Origin: Luscinia megarhynchos
Lineage: Eukaryota; Chordata; Aves; Passeriformes; Turdidae
DNA: 64,000 nt
Assembly (NCBI GenBank): GCA_034336665.1
Contig: CM067592.1
Location: forward strand, 49,617,783-49,681,782
Direction of reading: 5' to 3'
Part shown: positions 11,601-25,356 of the stretch, in pieces
How positions within the stretch are numbered: position 1 is the stretch's first letter
Layout of the letters: each line of letters begins with the position of its first letter
Notes under the pieces: generated by a model
The model's database searches: none
What the model was told of the DNA's origin: nothing
What the model saw: only the letters and a program-made list of their open reading frames with translations
Made by a program: the position numbers and the translations under genes

Positions 11601-14600
11601 TGAATCTGAGGTAGCACCAGGATACAGTGCAGCAGAACACCCCAGCACCACAAGGTGTCCCAGGGGTCTGGGTTGTCCAGCTGGTGTCTTCCACCTCCTG
11701 CAAGGTGAACAGGCCCCAAAATTCCCTTAGCTATTAGGATGCTTGAAGGGCAGCCTTCTTCTTCATGGGAATTAGCAATAACAGCACACCAATATTCAGG
11801 GAGAGAGAGACAATGATGAAGCTGTTTTGTCTGTTTCCTCTGGACAACCAATTTTAGGTAAGGTGACCTCTCTGGCATACCATAACACTGTATTTCCTGA
11901 GCTGTCCCTCTTAAGAAGAGCCAGAGGTTATTTTTTGAAAATGTGAGTCATCCCCCTTCCCCAAATTTTTGAACATTTTTCACATCCATTGAACCTTAAG
12001 CATTAGCAAAATTTGCAGCCAAACCACCCAGAAGGACTTGGTTCATATGAGGTATTACTCTAGGCATTGTTCTAATTGCTCTCCTGAAATCCCAGCAGTG
12101 TGCTTGGAAGCAGGGCTGGAAAAATATCCATTAGTGACATTCTCAGCCTGATGGTTGTTTTACTATTTTGTAACAGTAGTTGTCTTTATTATAGGTGGTT
12201 ATTAAGTCTCAAGAGCTGGGATTCTGTTTCACTTTCATCCTAAGCAGCCAGAGCAGTGTCGGGCTAATGCCCTGAGAACAAGGGGTCAAGAGTCTCTGCT
12301 CTCTCAGAGCCCGAGGAGGTGCTCTGCTGGGTGGCTCCCCACTGCAGTTAAGATGCCTGATCCTAAAGCACAAGCCAGCAGGTCATTCTGACCCAGAAAC
12401 CTTCTTGTTCACTGGGTAATGAGCACTCCCTGTGGAACAAAAAAGGATGCTAAAAGCCAGTGTAGCTTTTCAGCTAAAAATGGCTATCAAATTCACACTT
12501 GATGAACAAAAGAGTAGTCTGGAACAAAGTGAATAGAACACAGTGGCACAGACATCCTCCCTCATCCCTCTCCATTTCTACACTCGAATACACAAATCCA
12601 CAAGCCCTGCCGGAGCAGATGCAATTGCCACAGCCAGTGCTTTGCTTGTGAGTGCTATCGAGGTGACAGTGTCACCCATGTACCTTCGAGGGTTAAAGGA
12701 GCCTCTTGGGCACTGGCTGAGGGCATGCAGGATGGCTCCCCAGCCTCTACCTGCTCCCACTCCAGCAACTCAAGAGTTTTGCTAGCATATACCTTGGCTC
12801 TTAGGGAACTTGCTGTATTTGTAGGCTGAGTTTGCTCTTAAAAGAAGTAGCAAATTCCTAGGGCAGTGCCTGAAATCTGAAAAGGGTGCCCTTGTAGAAA
12901 ATCTTTTGTGCTATCTGGACTTTGCAAAACCTGAGGTGTCTGGCTTTGTTCATTCACCATTTTTATACTAGCTCAGCTTTATTCTCAGTGCTGCGGCACT
13001 CCTCCTTTGTCAATGAGTGAGGTCAGAAGGAGAGCTTGTGTAAATCCGCAGAAACAGCATGCAGCACACACCCATCTACCAAGCAGTCTGTGTATTCCCA
13101 GGAGTTTTCTTGAACTTGGCAATCTGCAAACTACTGAGTATTTTCCGTATAAGTCATTCATATCAGCAGAGCTGAGATAGTCAAAGGAAGTGATTTTATC
13201 AGGTGACTCAGAAGTGGGAGTGTTTATTCCTCTCATGCACCTTTATATCATCCTGACTCAGCAAAACAGGTCCAGTTCAACATTTTTTTTTTTTCTTATT
13301 TAGCAAATTTCCTAGGGATGTTTTCTTTAATGTGGACTCCATTCTGCACATCTTGATGGTCATACTCAGGAAAACTCCTCCTGCAGGAAAAGCATCATGT
13401 CCAGGTATTGACATCAAAAGAGGAGTCCCAGTTTGCCAATACCTGGCACAGAGTTTTTGGGCATGGAGCCTCCTTGGCCCAGCAGCACAAGCTCTGTGCA
13501 TAGGTGTACCTCCATGTGTGTCCATCCACACACATGGGTTTTCCAATGCCTGGTGGTGTGTGCCACAAATACCATTGTACCAGCACAGTAGGAAAATTCC
13601 AGAACTGGGATATTGGGATCTTTCTTCCACTTACTCTCGTTTTGGTTGCTCTAACACCACTGAAATATTTTGTGACTGACAGTTTGAGAAGTCAGTGGAG
13701 GTGTTAAAGAAGCCCTTTACTGAGGGCTTTAGGGTAAAATGATCATACTGCTGACATACATATCCACCAGGGCATCCTTCAGTCACTGCAGTTCTGAGGA
13801 CAGCTCTCTCAGACTGCGGGGCAGTCTGCTCCATCTGCTGGGAGCTGGCTGCACCTGGGGTTTGGCAGACAAAACTCTGGGTGGGCTGGATGGACGTTTT
13901 TCCCTAGAGTCCTTGGAACAACAAGAGGGACACCCCCAGACAGCCTCTGGGGTTTTGGCACCAATCTTCTTGGGTCATGTTCTCTCATTTGCACCACAGC
14001 AAGATGTACACCCAATTAACCCCACCAGGTTCTTTGGGTGATCCCCACCAGGCCTGAGACATGGTGCTGTGCTGTCTCCAGGTCTGTGATGCCTTCCTGC
14101 CAAGTTTCAGCCTTGGGAGAGCTGGGGGTCTGCTGGGGACCTGTCCACCTCCTCATCTGATCATGCCTATGCGAGTGCATGTGTGCATATACATATATAT
14201 GTGTGGGTGTATATATGTAATCAATTTTACATGAGGGGAAATGTAAAACTGAGCATGGTGCTGGCTGGAGATACAGCCATAAAGGGCTTTTTGGACTTAC
14301 CTCCTCTAGTGCTGCATCAGAGCAAGGGGGCTTCCTCCCCTGGGAATCCAATTTGATTGTGAAACAGAAGGAAAAATTGAATCCAGTAAAAGTCAAATGA
14401 AAAGCTGGTTTCATTAGCAACCAGCACAGAGTTCAAGTTAGGCAGGTTTGCTCTTTGTTTAAGGTTCTTGGATGTGTGATCATAATCTCTGGCAAGCAGA
14501 ATATAACCATGGGAAACACTCCTTAAATGCAGAATCATGTGGTGTGAGTAGAAAAGAGCTCAAGGATGGAAAACTCTAATCTCTGACTTCAGAATATGGA

Positions 14601-17600
14601 AGTGATCAGTTAATATTTTTGATTTTACTTAGGTCCTGTGTTCTTCAGGAGGAAATAGGTATTTTCCATGCACTAAGGGTATTAAATAGGGGAATACTAG
14701 ATGCAAACAGGGGACAGGCATATTATTTTCACTAGAAAATTCTGTGTGGCTTCTTCATCCCCAGGTGTTCTGAAAAACGGGGAAGTTTCAAAGGGAGCCA
14801 TAGGAGTCTGCAGCAATCTTTTACCTGAGATAGGAGCACAGGAAGGGCCATTGGGGTCTGGCTACCTCAAGGCCTTGTTATTGCCAGTGGTGCCCAGGGG
14901 TGGTTGCAGGCAGGGCCCTGCAATGATGCCTCAGCAGGTCAGAGCAGGACTGCCCTGGTGCTGGACCAGGAGTAGGGGGCAGGTGTACCTTTGAATTACA
15001 CATATTTCTGTGGGTTTCTGTAGAACCTTGGGGCTGCTGTTGCAATGGAGAGGCAGCTGTGGAAATAAGTTTTTCATTACTAGCTGGCTTAGCCATTGGT
15101 GCTTCAGCTGTCACCCAGGAAAAGGCGGGATTCCTGGGACTGCCTAGCCAGCTGCAGCGTGGATCACATCTAGGGACCTGTCCCTGCCACTGAGGTGCAG
15201 AGGCAGATGAAAAATCAGTCTAAGTTAAGTCCTCCAAGTGCAGCATGAGATCAGTTTGCTGCAGCGGCCATGCACCAGTCCAGCTCTCCCCTCACCACAT
15301 GGCTGCAGCACTTTGGTGTTTGGTTTTAGGTGAAAGCTAATTTTTAACTCCAAGCCCTCATGATCCAGCAGATATGGGGTGTGTTACAGGATGGTCTGCT
15401 TGGGTCTGCAGGAAGAGAACCTGCTGTTGACCATCCAGCTGAAATTCACTTCAGTGTGGAGATCTGAGAATCCTATAGTAGAGATGTAAAAAACAACAAA
15501 AACCCTCAAGAAAACAAGAGAAATTAAAAACAATGGAGAAGGAATCCATCTAACTGATGGAGACGCTGAGCCCCTCCAACTTTGGTTGCAAAAACGAAAG
15601 CCCTAAGCCTTGTGCTGCTGAAGGTGGCTGCAGACAGCTCTCTTCTCGTTGGTTCTCTTGCTGCCTGGGTTGGGGCAAAACAAGTCAACCCAAAGGTGCA
15701 GCTCTGACCACTCTTCTTTTAAGGAAAGAAATATCTGTCCTGCCATATGGAGGGGAGTCCTGTCTTCTGTAGAAGCTTTTGTGCAAGAGGTTTTGATATG
15801 TGAGAACCCCCTTCTTGGGAGTGGTATCTCAGCAGCTGATAACACCTGAGGACAACTTCTTTCTTTTTTTAAACTATGCTCAATATTTTTGCACCTGCCA
15901 AAGGCAGATGATGCCAGTAAAGGACAATGCTTTTTGTTGTCTTCAGGCCAGCTGCTGAGTCCTAATGCATCAGGGGAGGAGAGCAGTGCCAGGATTGGTC
16001 CTTGCAGATGATCCCATTCACTTTTGTCAGTGGAGCAGTGGTCCACTGGGAGTTCCCTGTAGTACTGAGCCAGTTGGTGGGGTCTGACTGGAGGTACCCA
16101 GTGCCTTCACTTTTGGTAGAAATTAAATATCCTTCTTGGAATTTTATGTTTAAGGAGGCAGGGCTAGCCCACTTGAATGAGAAGGAAAGGTGCCAATGCC
16201 ACCCATGATGAAAATTGGCAATCAAAATAACCTTTTTCATGATAGCACCACGAAACTTATCCAGTGTACAAAACTGGGTATTGGGTAAACAAAGCATGAA
16301 ACTGAAAAAAACGGTGAAACTCACTGTTTGGGTGCTTTTCATCATCATCCCCTTTTACTCAGTAGAAACTCCCCAAGTTAAAGTCAAGGTGGCAAACATT
16401 TCTCATCTCCCTTCTGTGATCCATATTCACCTGTATTGGTATTATTTGCATTGTTTTTGTTACAAAACAAAACAAAAAAAAAAATTAAGGAAGGCAAATC
16501 CCTTCCTTTTCTCTTTTACAAGCCCCACTTCATGCTAATGAATTGAGATACTTGCCATCACCCATGGTCACACCATCCCTGTGTTTTCATGTAGTTGTCT
16601 GAATATGTCTGCCCAGTGTAGAAAGAGGTCTTTATCCTTCAATGACAAATTCCTTGTAAACCTTCTTATCCTACTTCTACAGTCTTGAGGTAATAAAGTA
16701 GTGCCTTGTATAAGTAAAACCAAGTTCTGATAATCTCTATTATTTTCCAGCTGAAAGGGTTTTGGTCATGTGTTTCTGTGCATGCTTCTGAGCAAACCAT
16801 TTTCCTGGAAGAGGGTCAGCTAAGACCACATCCACCTGTATTGTGTATGTTAAATCCTTGGGTTAAATCCTTGTTGCTGGAGTTAAACAAGACTGTATAG
16901 CTGATTTGGATGGGAGTGATTGTTGGCTGGCATCTCAGAAGAACATAGGGTACACCCTGTTTGAGGGGCTGGGAGAGACTCCTGCTTTCTCAGAAGCCAC
17001 TCACTACTTCAGCAGGAGGCAAGTGGCTGGACAGTCTGGAGACAATGCTCTGAATGTTCTAAAAGAAACAAAGCTGATGCTTTCTCTGGTGGATGGCCTT
17101 GATTGTGCAGCATCACTCCAAATGCAGGGAGTGTTTCTAGGTAGACTTCAGCAGTGCCGAAGGGTCACAATCAGCCCAAACATCTGGCTTAGAGTGGGGC
17201 CCCAGACAGTGCAGAAAGTGAATTTATCTTGTGTTTTAAAACCACTTCCTTTGAAAGATGAGTGGCTCAAAAGATGCAGTTTCATTGGATAAAAACTTTG
17301 GAAATGAAGCATAGCATAATTTTTTAAATGCATCACCTCCACTGCTTTGTTACTAACAACAGATCCAGAAGATCAGTTAACAGCTTCAGGGAGAGTTTTT
17401 CAGGCAAAAAATGCATTTTAAAGCCTAAAGCTTTTCTGTTGCTTTAACATATTGCTCCTTTTTCAAAGAAGCACTGACAGACTCCAAAAACGAGAGGAAC
17501 TGCACCAAAGCCCCTTGAAATGGGAAGGTTCACCAAGATGCATTCCAGACCCCACCTGCAGACTGAACTTTGAGGATGGACCTTTCTGCTTGTGGTGGTG

Positions 17601-17714
17601 GTGGTCTGGGGGGAAAAGCATCCAGTCATTTTGTGTGATGGGCATTTAGGGTCCCACAACCTTTCCATGCTACTGCTGCTCTTTGTTAGAGAAAGTAAAA
17701 CATAGGGAAAGCTT
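8623..17714. other. Intergenic DNA, no gene recognised
   Basis: About 9 kb without conserved exons. It includes short TA/TG-alternating sequence near 14183-14219, T-runs at 11101 and 13280, and a 13-bp tandem copy (GTTAAATCCTTGG) near 16849-16873. Open frames here are short and show no family motif. Confidence 0.55.
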
Positions 17715-18167
17715 TCTGTAGGGTCACAACCTCCTTTGGGAAACCACATGCTCTGACATGGGGTCCTCTACAGGCTGCAGGCGGATATGTGCTCCACTGT
17801 GGATCTCCACAGGCTACCAGGAGCATCCTGCCTCACCATAATCTTCACCATGGGCTGTAGGGGAATCTCTGCTCTGGCACCTGGAGTATCTCCTTCTTCT
17901 TCTACACTGACCTTGTTGTCTGCAGAACTGCCCTTCTCAAATATTCTCATCCCTCTTCAGCTGCTGCTGTGTAGCAGTTTCTTCCCTTTCTATAATTTGT
18001 TATCCCAGAGGCACTACCATCCTTGCTAATGGGCTCGGGCTTGGCCTGTGGAAGCTCTGTCTTGGAACTGGCTGGCATTGGCTCCATCAGACATAGGAGA
18101 AACTTCAGGCATCTCCTCACAGAAGTCACACCTTGCTACCAAAGTCTTGCCATGCAAACCCAATACA
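17715..18167 (+). mobile_element. 3' fragment of an ERVL-type LTR (copy 4)
   Basis: It matches the inner and 3' parts of the LTR family: GTAGGGTCACAACCTCC near 17718, the block ATTGGCTCCATCAGACATAG (18077-18096), and the end CATGCAAACCCAATACA at 18167. The 5' half is missing. Confidence 0.75.
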
Positions 18168-21100
18168 ACTGGCCAGAAGAGAGAAGGGCATATGAACTTT
18201 TCTGTCCACTGGCTAAGGAGAAGTCTGCTGAGTGTGACGGTGGTGATGACCTGCCAAAAAAAAAGTGCCCATCACACTTGAGTGCTTTGATGGTATGATG
18301 CATTTGGAGTGCTTTTGCCCACCTGACAAATCCCAAAGCACTCCATTGAGCCTGGTGTTCACATCCTGACCTGCTCCATTAAATGCACATTGCACACAGT
18401 GCCTTCCCTGCCAAAAGTGCAGCAGTGCAGTGATTATGCTCTTGCCCTGACTGTGTTGCCAGCTTTGTGAGCACCAATGAGGGAAGGCTAATTAATGAAG
18501 CTCATGCTTGCATCTTGTCTGAAGGAAAAAGTGCCAGCAGGACATTCATGCATTGGATGAGCATTGTAAATTAATGCCTCTTCCCAAACAAACCTTTACA
18601 GTAAAGACCAAAATCTGTGTTTCGTAGCACCTTGTCCTTGCTGTATTGCCAGTGTAAAGCATAAGGTCCAGCACCCTCTTTCTTATAAGCAAAGCCACAC
18701 AGCTGAACTTCCTGCAAAGTGATCTCCTTTGCAGTGGGCTGTTTGAATCAAGCAGGAGCCAGATGAATGGAAATGGGGAGGTAGTGACAGCTGAAACATA
18801 TTCTGGCATTTACAACCTGCCCCTTCATGCAGAGTTTGGAGGTGAAGTGCATGTGCAGAGAATATGATGAGGTGGGTAGCACTTATGCTTTGAGGCTGTT
18901 TCATTGCAGGATGCCCCAGGTAGATCCAAAACTTTATTTTGTGCTTTCTGTGCTTCTTAGGGGTTCGTGGGCATGCCAAGGAAAAAAACCCAACGGTTTG
19001 TTGTTGATCATTATAAGTACATTTTCAGTAGAGAAAATGAATTTTTAAGAGAAGAATGGAAGATATTTCTGTTTGTTTTTGCCTTTTTCTCCAGTGCAAG
19101 GTTTCAATGCGACAGGAAAGCAGATATACTGCTAGCCCCAGTAAATACATGCAGTGGTAGTTGCCTGTGAGACTCAAAGTGGAAAACCAGGCAGCAACGT
19201 TTGGCACTGAAAGGGCTAAAATGGTTAATTCTGTATTTGTATCAGCCTTAATTTTGAAGTGCAGGCTGCTAGTTGTTGAACTGTAATGGCAACCAATGAG
19301 ATTTCAGCCAAGGGGAGGAGAAGAGCCCACAGCTGTGAGACATTGACAGGTTGTCCTGACCTGACAAAATTAATTTTCAAACAATGCAAGAGTTGGCTCA
19401 GTCAATCCCAGAATTAATTTTAATTACCACTGAAAATTTGATGAAGGCAGGAAATGTAACAAGACTCAAAAAGTGCATCATGAAACCTGCATAGCAGATT
19501 GGACCTCCTGAAAGGAGGTAAGAGGTGATGCTGACATGCAGGAGCAGGACACCTGGCACATCTCTTGGCACTGCCGAGGCTTTTTGTATGTTCTTTTGTG
19601 AGGCTTTCCAGAGCATAGTTTAAAAGAGATTACTAGAAGATGTGAGCAGATTTTGTTGGGTGATTGCATCTGGTGCCAATGACTTCTGGCCACACTGATG
19701 AGATACTTCAAGCAAACTTCAGAAGTTCTTGATTTATTGTTATTATTTTTTCCTCAGTCTGGTCCCAGTAAGTGCTTTTATTGTTGACCTGAATGCTGGA
19801 CTGTGGCCTGTGCTTCTGACATCTACAGATGATGATGAACTGGGATGCACTGCCCTGAAGCACAGGAATAATGATAATGATCTTGGCAAACTGGAAAAGT
19901 GGTTTGGTTAATAAAAGGAATTACTCTGAAAAAGGACAGGTGCAAACACTTGTTTGTGCAAACAACTCGTTTGCATCCTTGCAGTATGCCTGGGAAACTT
20001 CTTCCCCTTCTCATAGCTGGCAAGCTGCTCCTGGACAGACAAATAGAAAAGGAGGAATATAAATCCCTACATCATCAGCACAAGACATGAAAGATATTAT
20101 CTCATGCTGCCCATGCATGCTGACCAGAGACGTCTAGGAGGTGGATGAGGCAGGGGGTGCCATATGAGGCTGCCTGTTGGGAATCCTCATCCATGAAAAG
20201 GGTACACACAAGAACACCTTTGGATGCTGAGTCTCTGGAGAGATGGCCTTGGAGATGCCTGGACTTGGAGGCAAGCACTGCAGAGGGGAAGAGCAGAGAT
20301 ATTCTCTTCTCCCTGTCTCCTTACCTCTCCCTCCTCCTTCCTTGCGTCTTGTTTCTGTACAAATAAAATTAGGACAAACAGGAAGCAAAACACCCTGGGG
20401 GACCATGAACAGATGTGATAAAGGATGTAGCAAATGTAGATTATTTTGGAAGGCATGGATTTTCTGCCATCCTCCTTTCCAGAGAGACCAGTGCACTGGA
20501 GGGGTACATGAGATCAGGATACCCCCATGTACAGTACTTCCCACTGTACTCTGCAGGAGCATGAGGCTTTTAAGTACTAGCCTCCTGGATGCTGCAGAAA
20601 ACAAACCCCAAAACAAAAGCAGTAGAAAGTGGAAACATATGTTTACAGACACCTTTAAGAACAGGCTCTATGTCCAAACCAGGGCTGTTGGGCTCTGGGC
20701 ATGGCAGCTATGGAGACACACCAGCATTGCAGTCAACTTGCTGGGATGATGGGATTGATGGAGCTGCAGACTGGGACTGTGAATGAGACTGCAGCCTGTA
20801 CCTGGGGCTGGAAAAGGCTTTTCCCTCAGTGCAAGTCCCAGTGCAATGCACACTTGGATGTGGGCTTTTCTATGCCTGTCCAGCAAAGGCAGCTTGTGTC
20901 CGAGGTCTGCAAGGCAGCTGATGGGGGATGAGTGGTTTGTTCAGGAGCACACCATGAGCCCACAGCAGGGGTGCAGGAGTCCTGCTCCAGCTCGCTGTGA
21001 TACATCACTGCCTTGAGCAGAGGTTGCTTCAGCACTTAGTGGGGATGCACAACTGCTGATACTACATGTATAAAGGCAAAATGGGCATGGTTGCTGCATC

Positions 21101-24100
21101 TCCAAGGGAAAGAAAAACACAAACAGGATAAAGGTAGGGGAAGAAAGGACTAAAAACCTGTATGAGATGTTACAGGGATGGGAGAAAGAGACAGCTTCAT
21201 ACAGCACAAAGAAAACCAAACTATGTCTTGGGCAATCCCTCTGTGGCTGCCAGTTCAACTCTGGCATGGAGAGATTAATGTAGGAAGGTGTGGGGGCAAA
21301 GGTCTGGATTCTGCAGAGAGTGTCAGGGCACAGGCAGCAGTTTTGGACTTCCAGGAGAATCACTGTCCTATAGTGAGACTTAAGCTAGAGTTCAGGAATG
21401 TGGCCAGCTCATAGGAGAATTTTATTTGGACATATCAGTCAGACTGTATCAAATCCTGGCTGAAACATCACAAGGTTGGCAGGGAAACAGTCATCTTCAT
21501 CTGACCTTTTTTTTGGCCAAACTGGAGCAGTATGTACTTGCTTTGCTCATATGGCAAAAGCAGTACTTCCTCCTAAAGATGCTTTGGAGGAAGACCAATG
21601 AAAACAGCCTGTTTTAGGAAAAAGACATCAGCTAAATGTCAGTTTTAATCAAGAGCAGAGCAAAATTCCTTCAGAAAAGGATCCTCAACGACATAGTAGC
21701 AAAGGTTTTCAGGTACCTGAGTGCAAGCACCATTTCAGGGAGATGGTAGAGAAGCAATATAGACCTGTTTTCTACATTGGTGTGGGAGCTGTGCATTGCT
21801 CAGTGGGGATGAAGGACCCAGTCCCCCAACAAAAATCCCAGCATGGGGACCTTCTCATGTGGGGCTGCCAGGCTGGTCTGAGCCAGGAGCTTTGTCTGTA
21901 GGCAAAATACAGGCGGCTATGCCAGGTAGACAGATCTGGGGCTGTGTAGCTGTGGGCTAAAAGCCTGTTCTCAGGCCTTCCACTGTTTCTGTCCTGGACA
22001 GGCAGCTGGGGGTGAGGGTCACTGCTGCCCAGTGCCTCCTCCCGGCAAGCAGGAATACATCAAGTCTGACCTGGATCTTTCCCGACAAGACTGAACACCA
22101 TGAAACAACATGCCTGGCTTTCCTTGGAGTTTGTGTCTTCCTTTGCTCCTCTATTCTAACAGGCACCTTCAGCAGAGGATATGCAGATGCAGCACTTCAC
22201 AGCTGGTTGTATCAATCTCGCAGCTGATCTGGTGGACAGTGCTGCTGATGCACTGGCTAGAGCCAGAGGGAAACTGAAATCCTGCCATTTTCTAGAGAAA
22301 CTTTGTGAGGGCTAAGCAGCCCAGAGACCTGCAGAGCTACAGCAGGCAAGGCTCTTCACACACTTGCAAAAAGATAATGGTGGTAAGTCTGAAGGCCCAA
22401 ACCCATTGCATCCTAAGACTCAGCTTTTTGCCCACTCAGATCTCTTTTATTTCTCAGTGCTTCCAGTTATTTGCTGCTTTCATGGTCCTGATGATCTACT
22501 ATTTGATTGGACATGTGGCTCTCCCCATGTTTCCTGAACACTCCTCTGCCTGCCTTTGAGGCAGAGGGTACCCTGGTAGTGGTGACGTGGCTCTTTTCCT
22601 CCTGCATCCTCAGACACCCCACCACATCTCTGAGAGCCCAGCAGCCACTGACTACAAGGTCTGCTTTGGAGGCATGGGCTGGCTGCAGTACAGCCTGGGG
22701 GAGGAACTGGGAAGTCTCCCAGCTCCCACCCAGAGTTTATCTCTCTATCTCCAGTGCATGGCTGGGCAGATTACCTGATGCCTGGGCTTTAGTTTCTCCA
22801 TCTTTGTAGATGACATCAATACTTGCAAGTCTTGCTATGGAAATTAATTACATGTGGCTGTGGTCTGAAAATTGGCCAAGCTCACACCCATCTGCAGAGG
22901 ATCTGCCCTGTGACACTCAGGACACCAGCCTGGCATCACAGCAAGGGACATCCACACCTCCCCTTGTCAGAAGAAGTGTGGCAAACCAACCCAGCTGCAG
23001 CAACACATGGGTGCAGGCAGAAACTGAGCAGCATCCATCCCATCAATTCACCATATCCAGGCAGGGGTGGCAGAAGAGCCTGAGTTTCTGGGATCTTTAT
23101 GTAAAAGCCATCTCTGCCCTGAGTGCAGGGGACCAAGGAGTTCTGTAGCCCTGTTACAGTACAGCAGGATGCCACACATTCCTCTTGGAGGCCAGGCCTG
23201 GGTTTTAGCATGACGGCTGCGTGCTAGTTTGAGATATAGGGGCCAGTGCAGCTTCCTGTCAGACTGCAGAGGGACAACAGCTTAGCTGCCCTGGAGACTC
23301 ACTTTCCCTCACAAGACTCCCCGGAGGCTCAGGGTCCCGTTTGCCGTGCTCCCGGCCGGGTGAAAGCACCCTTGCTTCCCGCAGGAGGTGTGGCACTCCC
23401 TTTTGGCCTTCCAGCAGGCTGCTGCGGGGCTGACTGTGCCCAGCGCCGTGGAGATAAACGCCCTGTACACAGCTCCTCCAAAGCAGCCGGGACAACACGC
23501 TGGGCATCGCTCCTCTGCGTGGCTGCTGAGCACAGCAGGCCCCTTATCAGGCCCCTTGGAATGGGTCTGACTGTCAGGCTGCAGGGCACTGGCTGCGTGC
23601 ACCTGGCTCACTGCTTTGCAGTCCTGGAGATGCCTGCCTGCCTCACCTTGCCTGCATAGCCAGGGCAGAACTAAATCTCCCACCATCAGGCTTTTGGCGT
23701 TTTTAAATTAAGGGATGTCACTTTAACCATGGGCAGCTGATCTGGATAACCTTGCAGCCCACTCTCCATCCATAGGGGGATGTGGAGCTGGCACAAGGTC
23801 AGCACTACTTCCCCACAGGCGGCAGACAGTGGCTCCCCTGTGCACGTGTGTGTGCATGAGGGAGGTACAGGAAAAACTCATCTGTTGGGGAATACTGGCA
23901 ACAAAGGTTTTCTGATAGCAGAGATTGTCTGGATTAAGTGATGTCGCTTTATTTCCCAATGGAATATTTTGGTATGTTGGACTATGTGGAAGATCCAGTT
24001 GTGGTCTTGTTGTCCTTTTACGGGTAGTCACCCTGGCTGTTATTTCCTGTGTTAGCCCACTGACGCCTCATATAGCTCCTGATCCTTGAATTGATTTGAA

Positions 24101-24434
24101 TTTCATTAAACTACACAGAAAGGCATTTGCCCAACTATGAATATTGATTCCTGGGGATATCTGCAGCTGCTTTTCAAAGGCACCCACTGGTAATGAGGAC
24201 TAGACTGAGAGAGATATGCGCCCAGCTATATGTCAAATGTGATAGGGTCCTGAGCCTTTTTGGGTCTGGCAGGGAACTTGGCACCAGTGAATGCAAGTCT
24301 TTGTGAAAGCCTACTTCAGGTATTCTTTGCCTCAATCTCTAATACTAAAATTGGTTGTCCTCAGGGTGTTGAGCTGAAAGGCAGGGATACGGAGTAGAAT
24401 GAAGTCTCTGTAATTCAAAGGGAAATGGTCCCTC
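18168..24434. other. Intergenic DNA with one CpG-rich patch
   Basis: No conserved exon was recognised. A CpG-enriched stretch lies at about 23330-23540 (listed separately). Overlapping open frames near 20140-20750 run on several strands at once and have no motif support. Confidence 0.5.
23222..23600 (+). other. CpG-rich patch, possibly an LTR remnant
   Basis: TGCTAGTTTGAGATATAGGG at 23222 looks like the start of an avian LTR, and the following 300 bp contain clustered CpG (GCTCCCGGCCGGGTG and others). There is no matching end and no second copy in the window. It could instead be a small isolated CpG island. Confidence 0.25.
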
Positions 24435-25356
24435 CTGGTGTACCCAGAGCTCAGTGTTGGAGTCAGTTCTGTTTAAAATCTGCATTGATGATCTGGACTG
24501 TTTGCATCTGCAGTCAGTTTGCAAATGACACCAAGCTGGGTGGGAGTGCTGATCTGCTGGAAGGCTTTGCAGAGGGATCTGGACAGTCTGGAATGGTGGG
24601 CTGAGGCCAATTGTATGAGGTTCAACAAGGCCAAGCAACAGATGCTGCACTTGGGTCACAACAACTTCACATGATGAAGGGAGGAGTGTCTGGAAAGCTG
24701 CCCAGCAGAAAAGGACTGTGGGGTGCTGCTCAACATGTGGCTGAACATGAGCCAGCAGGGAGCTCAGGTGGCCAAGGACAGTGGAATCCTAGCCTGTATC
24801 AGCAATAGTTTTGGACCAGGGCCATGGGGCAGTGACTGTCCCTCTTGCACTGGGCACTGGTGAGGACCTCGCTTGAATGCTGTGCCCAGATTTGTACACC
24901 TGACATTGTACACCTGACATAAGAAAGACATTGATGTGCTGGAGCATGTCCAGAAAAGGGTAGTGGAGCTGGGGAAGGTTCTGGAGCATAAGTCTCTCGA
25001 CGAGTGACTGAGGGAGGTGGGAGGTATAGCCTGGACAAAAGGAAACTACCTAGAAGAAGGTTGTAGCCAGGTGAGGGTTATTTCTGGTCCCAGATAACAA
25101 GTGATAAGACAAGTGGAAACAGCATTAAGTTGCACCAGGGAGGTTTAGATTGGATATTAGTAAATTTTTTTTTCACTGGAAGAATTGCCAAGCATTGAAA
25201 ATGGCTGCCAGAAGCCACCATTCTTGGAGGTATTTGAAAGGCATATAAATGTGGCACTTGATTTAGTGGTGGTCTTGGTAGTGTGAAATTAACAGTTGGA
25301 CTCGATGTTATTAAAGCTTTTTCCAATTTTTTAACAATTCTGTGATTCTGTGGTTC
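24435..25356 (+). mobile_element. CR1 LINE, 5'-truncated copy
   Basis: It starts near CAGTGTTGGAGTCAGTTCTG and runs through CR1 3'-ORF and UTR sequence, including AATGACACCAAGCTGGGTGG and AGGTTTAGATTGGATATTAG. It ends with the CR1 hallmark tail AATTCTGTGATTCTGTGG at about 25339-25356. The reverse-transcriptase frame is broken throughout. A 14-bp perfect tandem duplication lies inside at 24892-24919. Confidence 0.9.
24892..24919 (+). repeat. 14-bp perfect tandem duplication inside the CR1 copy
   Basis: TTGTACACCTGACA occurs twice head to tail. Confidence 0.95.

Noticed and set aside
20134..20749. 172- and 168-codon overlapping open frames on opposite strands
   Set aside because: They are mutually overlapping, without a domain, signal peptide or splice context; probably chance.
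24435..25356. Two-gene or pseudogene interpretation of short frames in this interval
   Set aside because: The interval is a single CR1 copy by its 3' tail and internal blocks.
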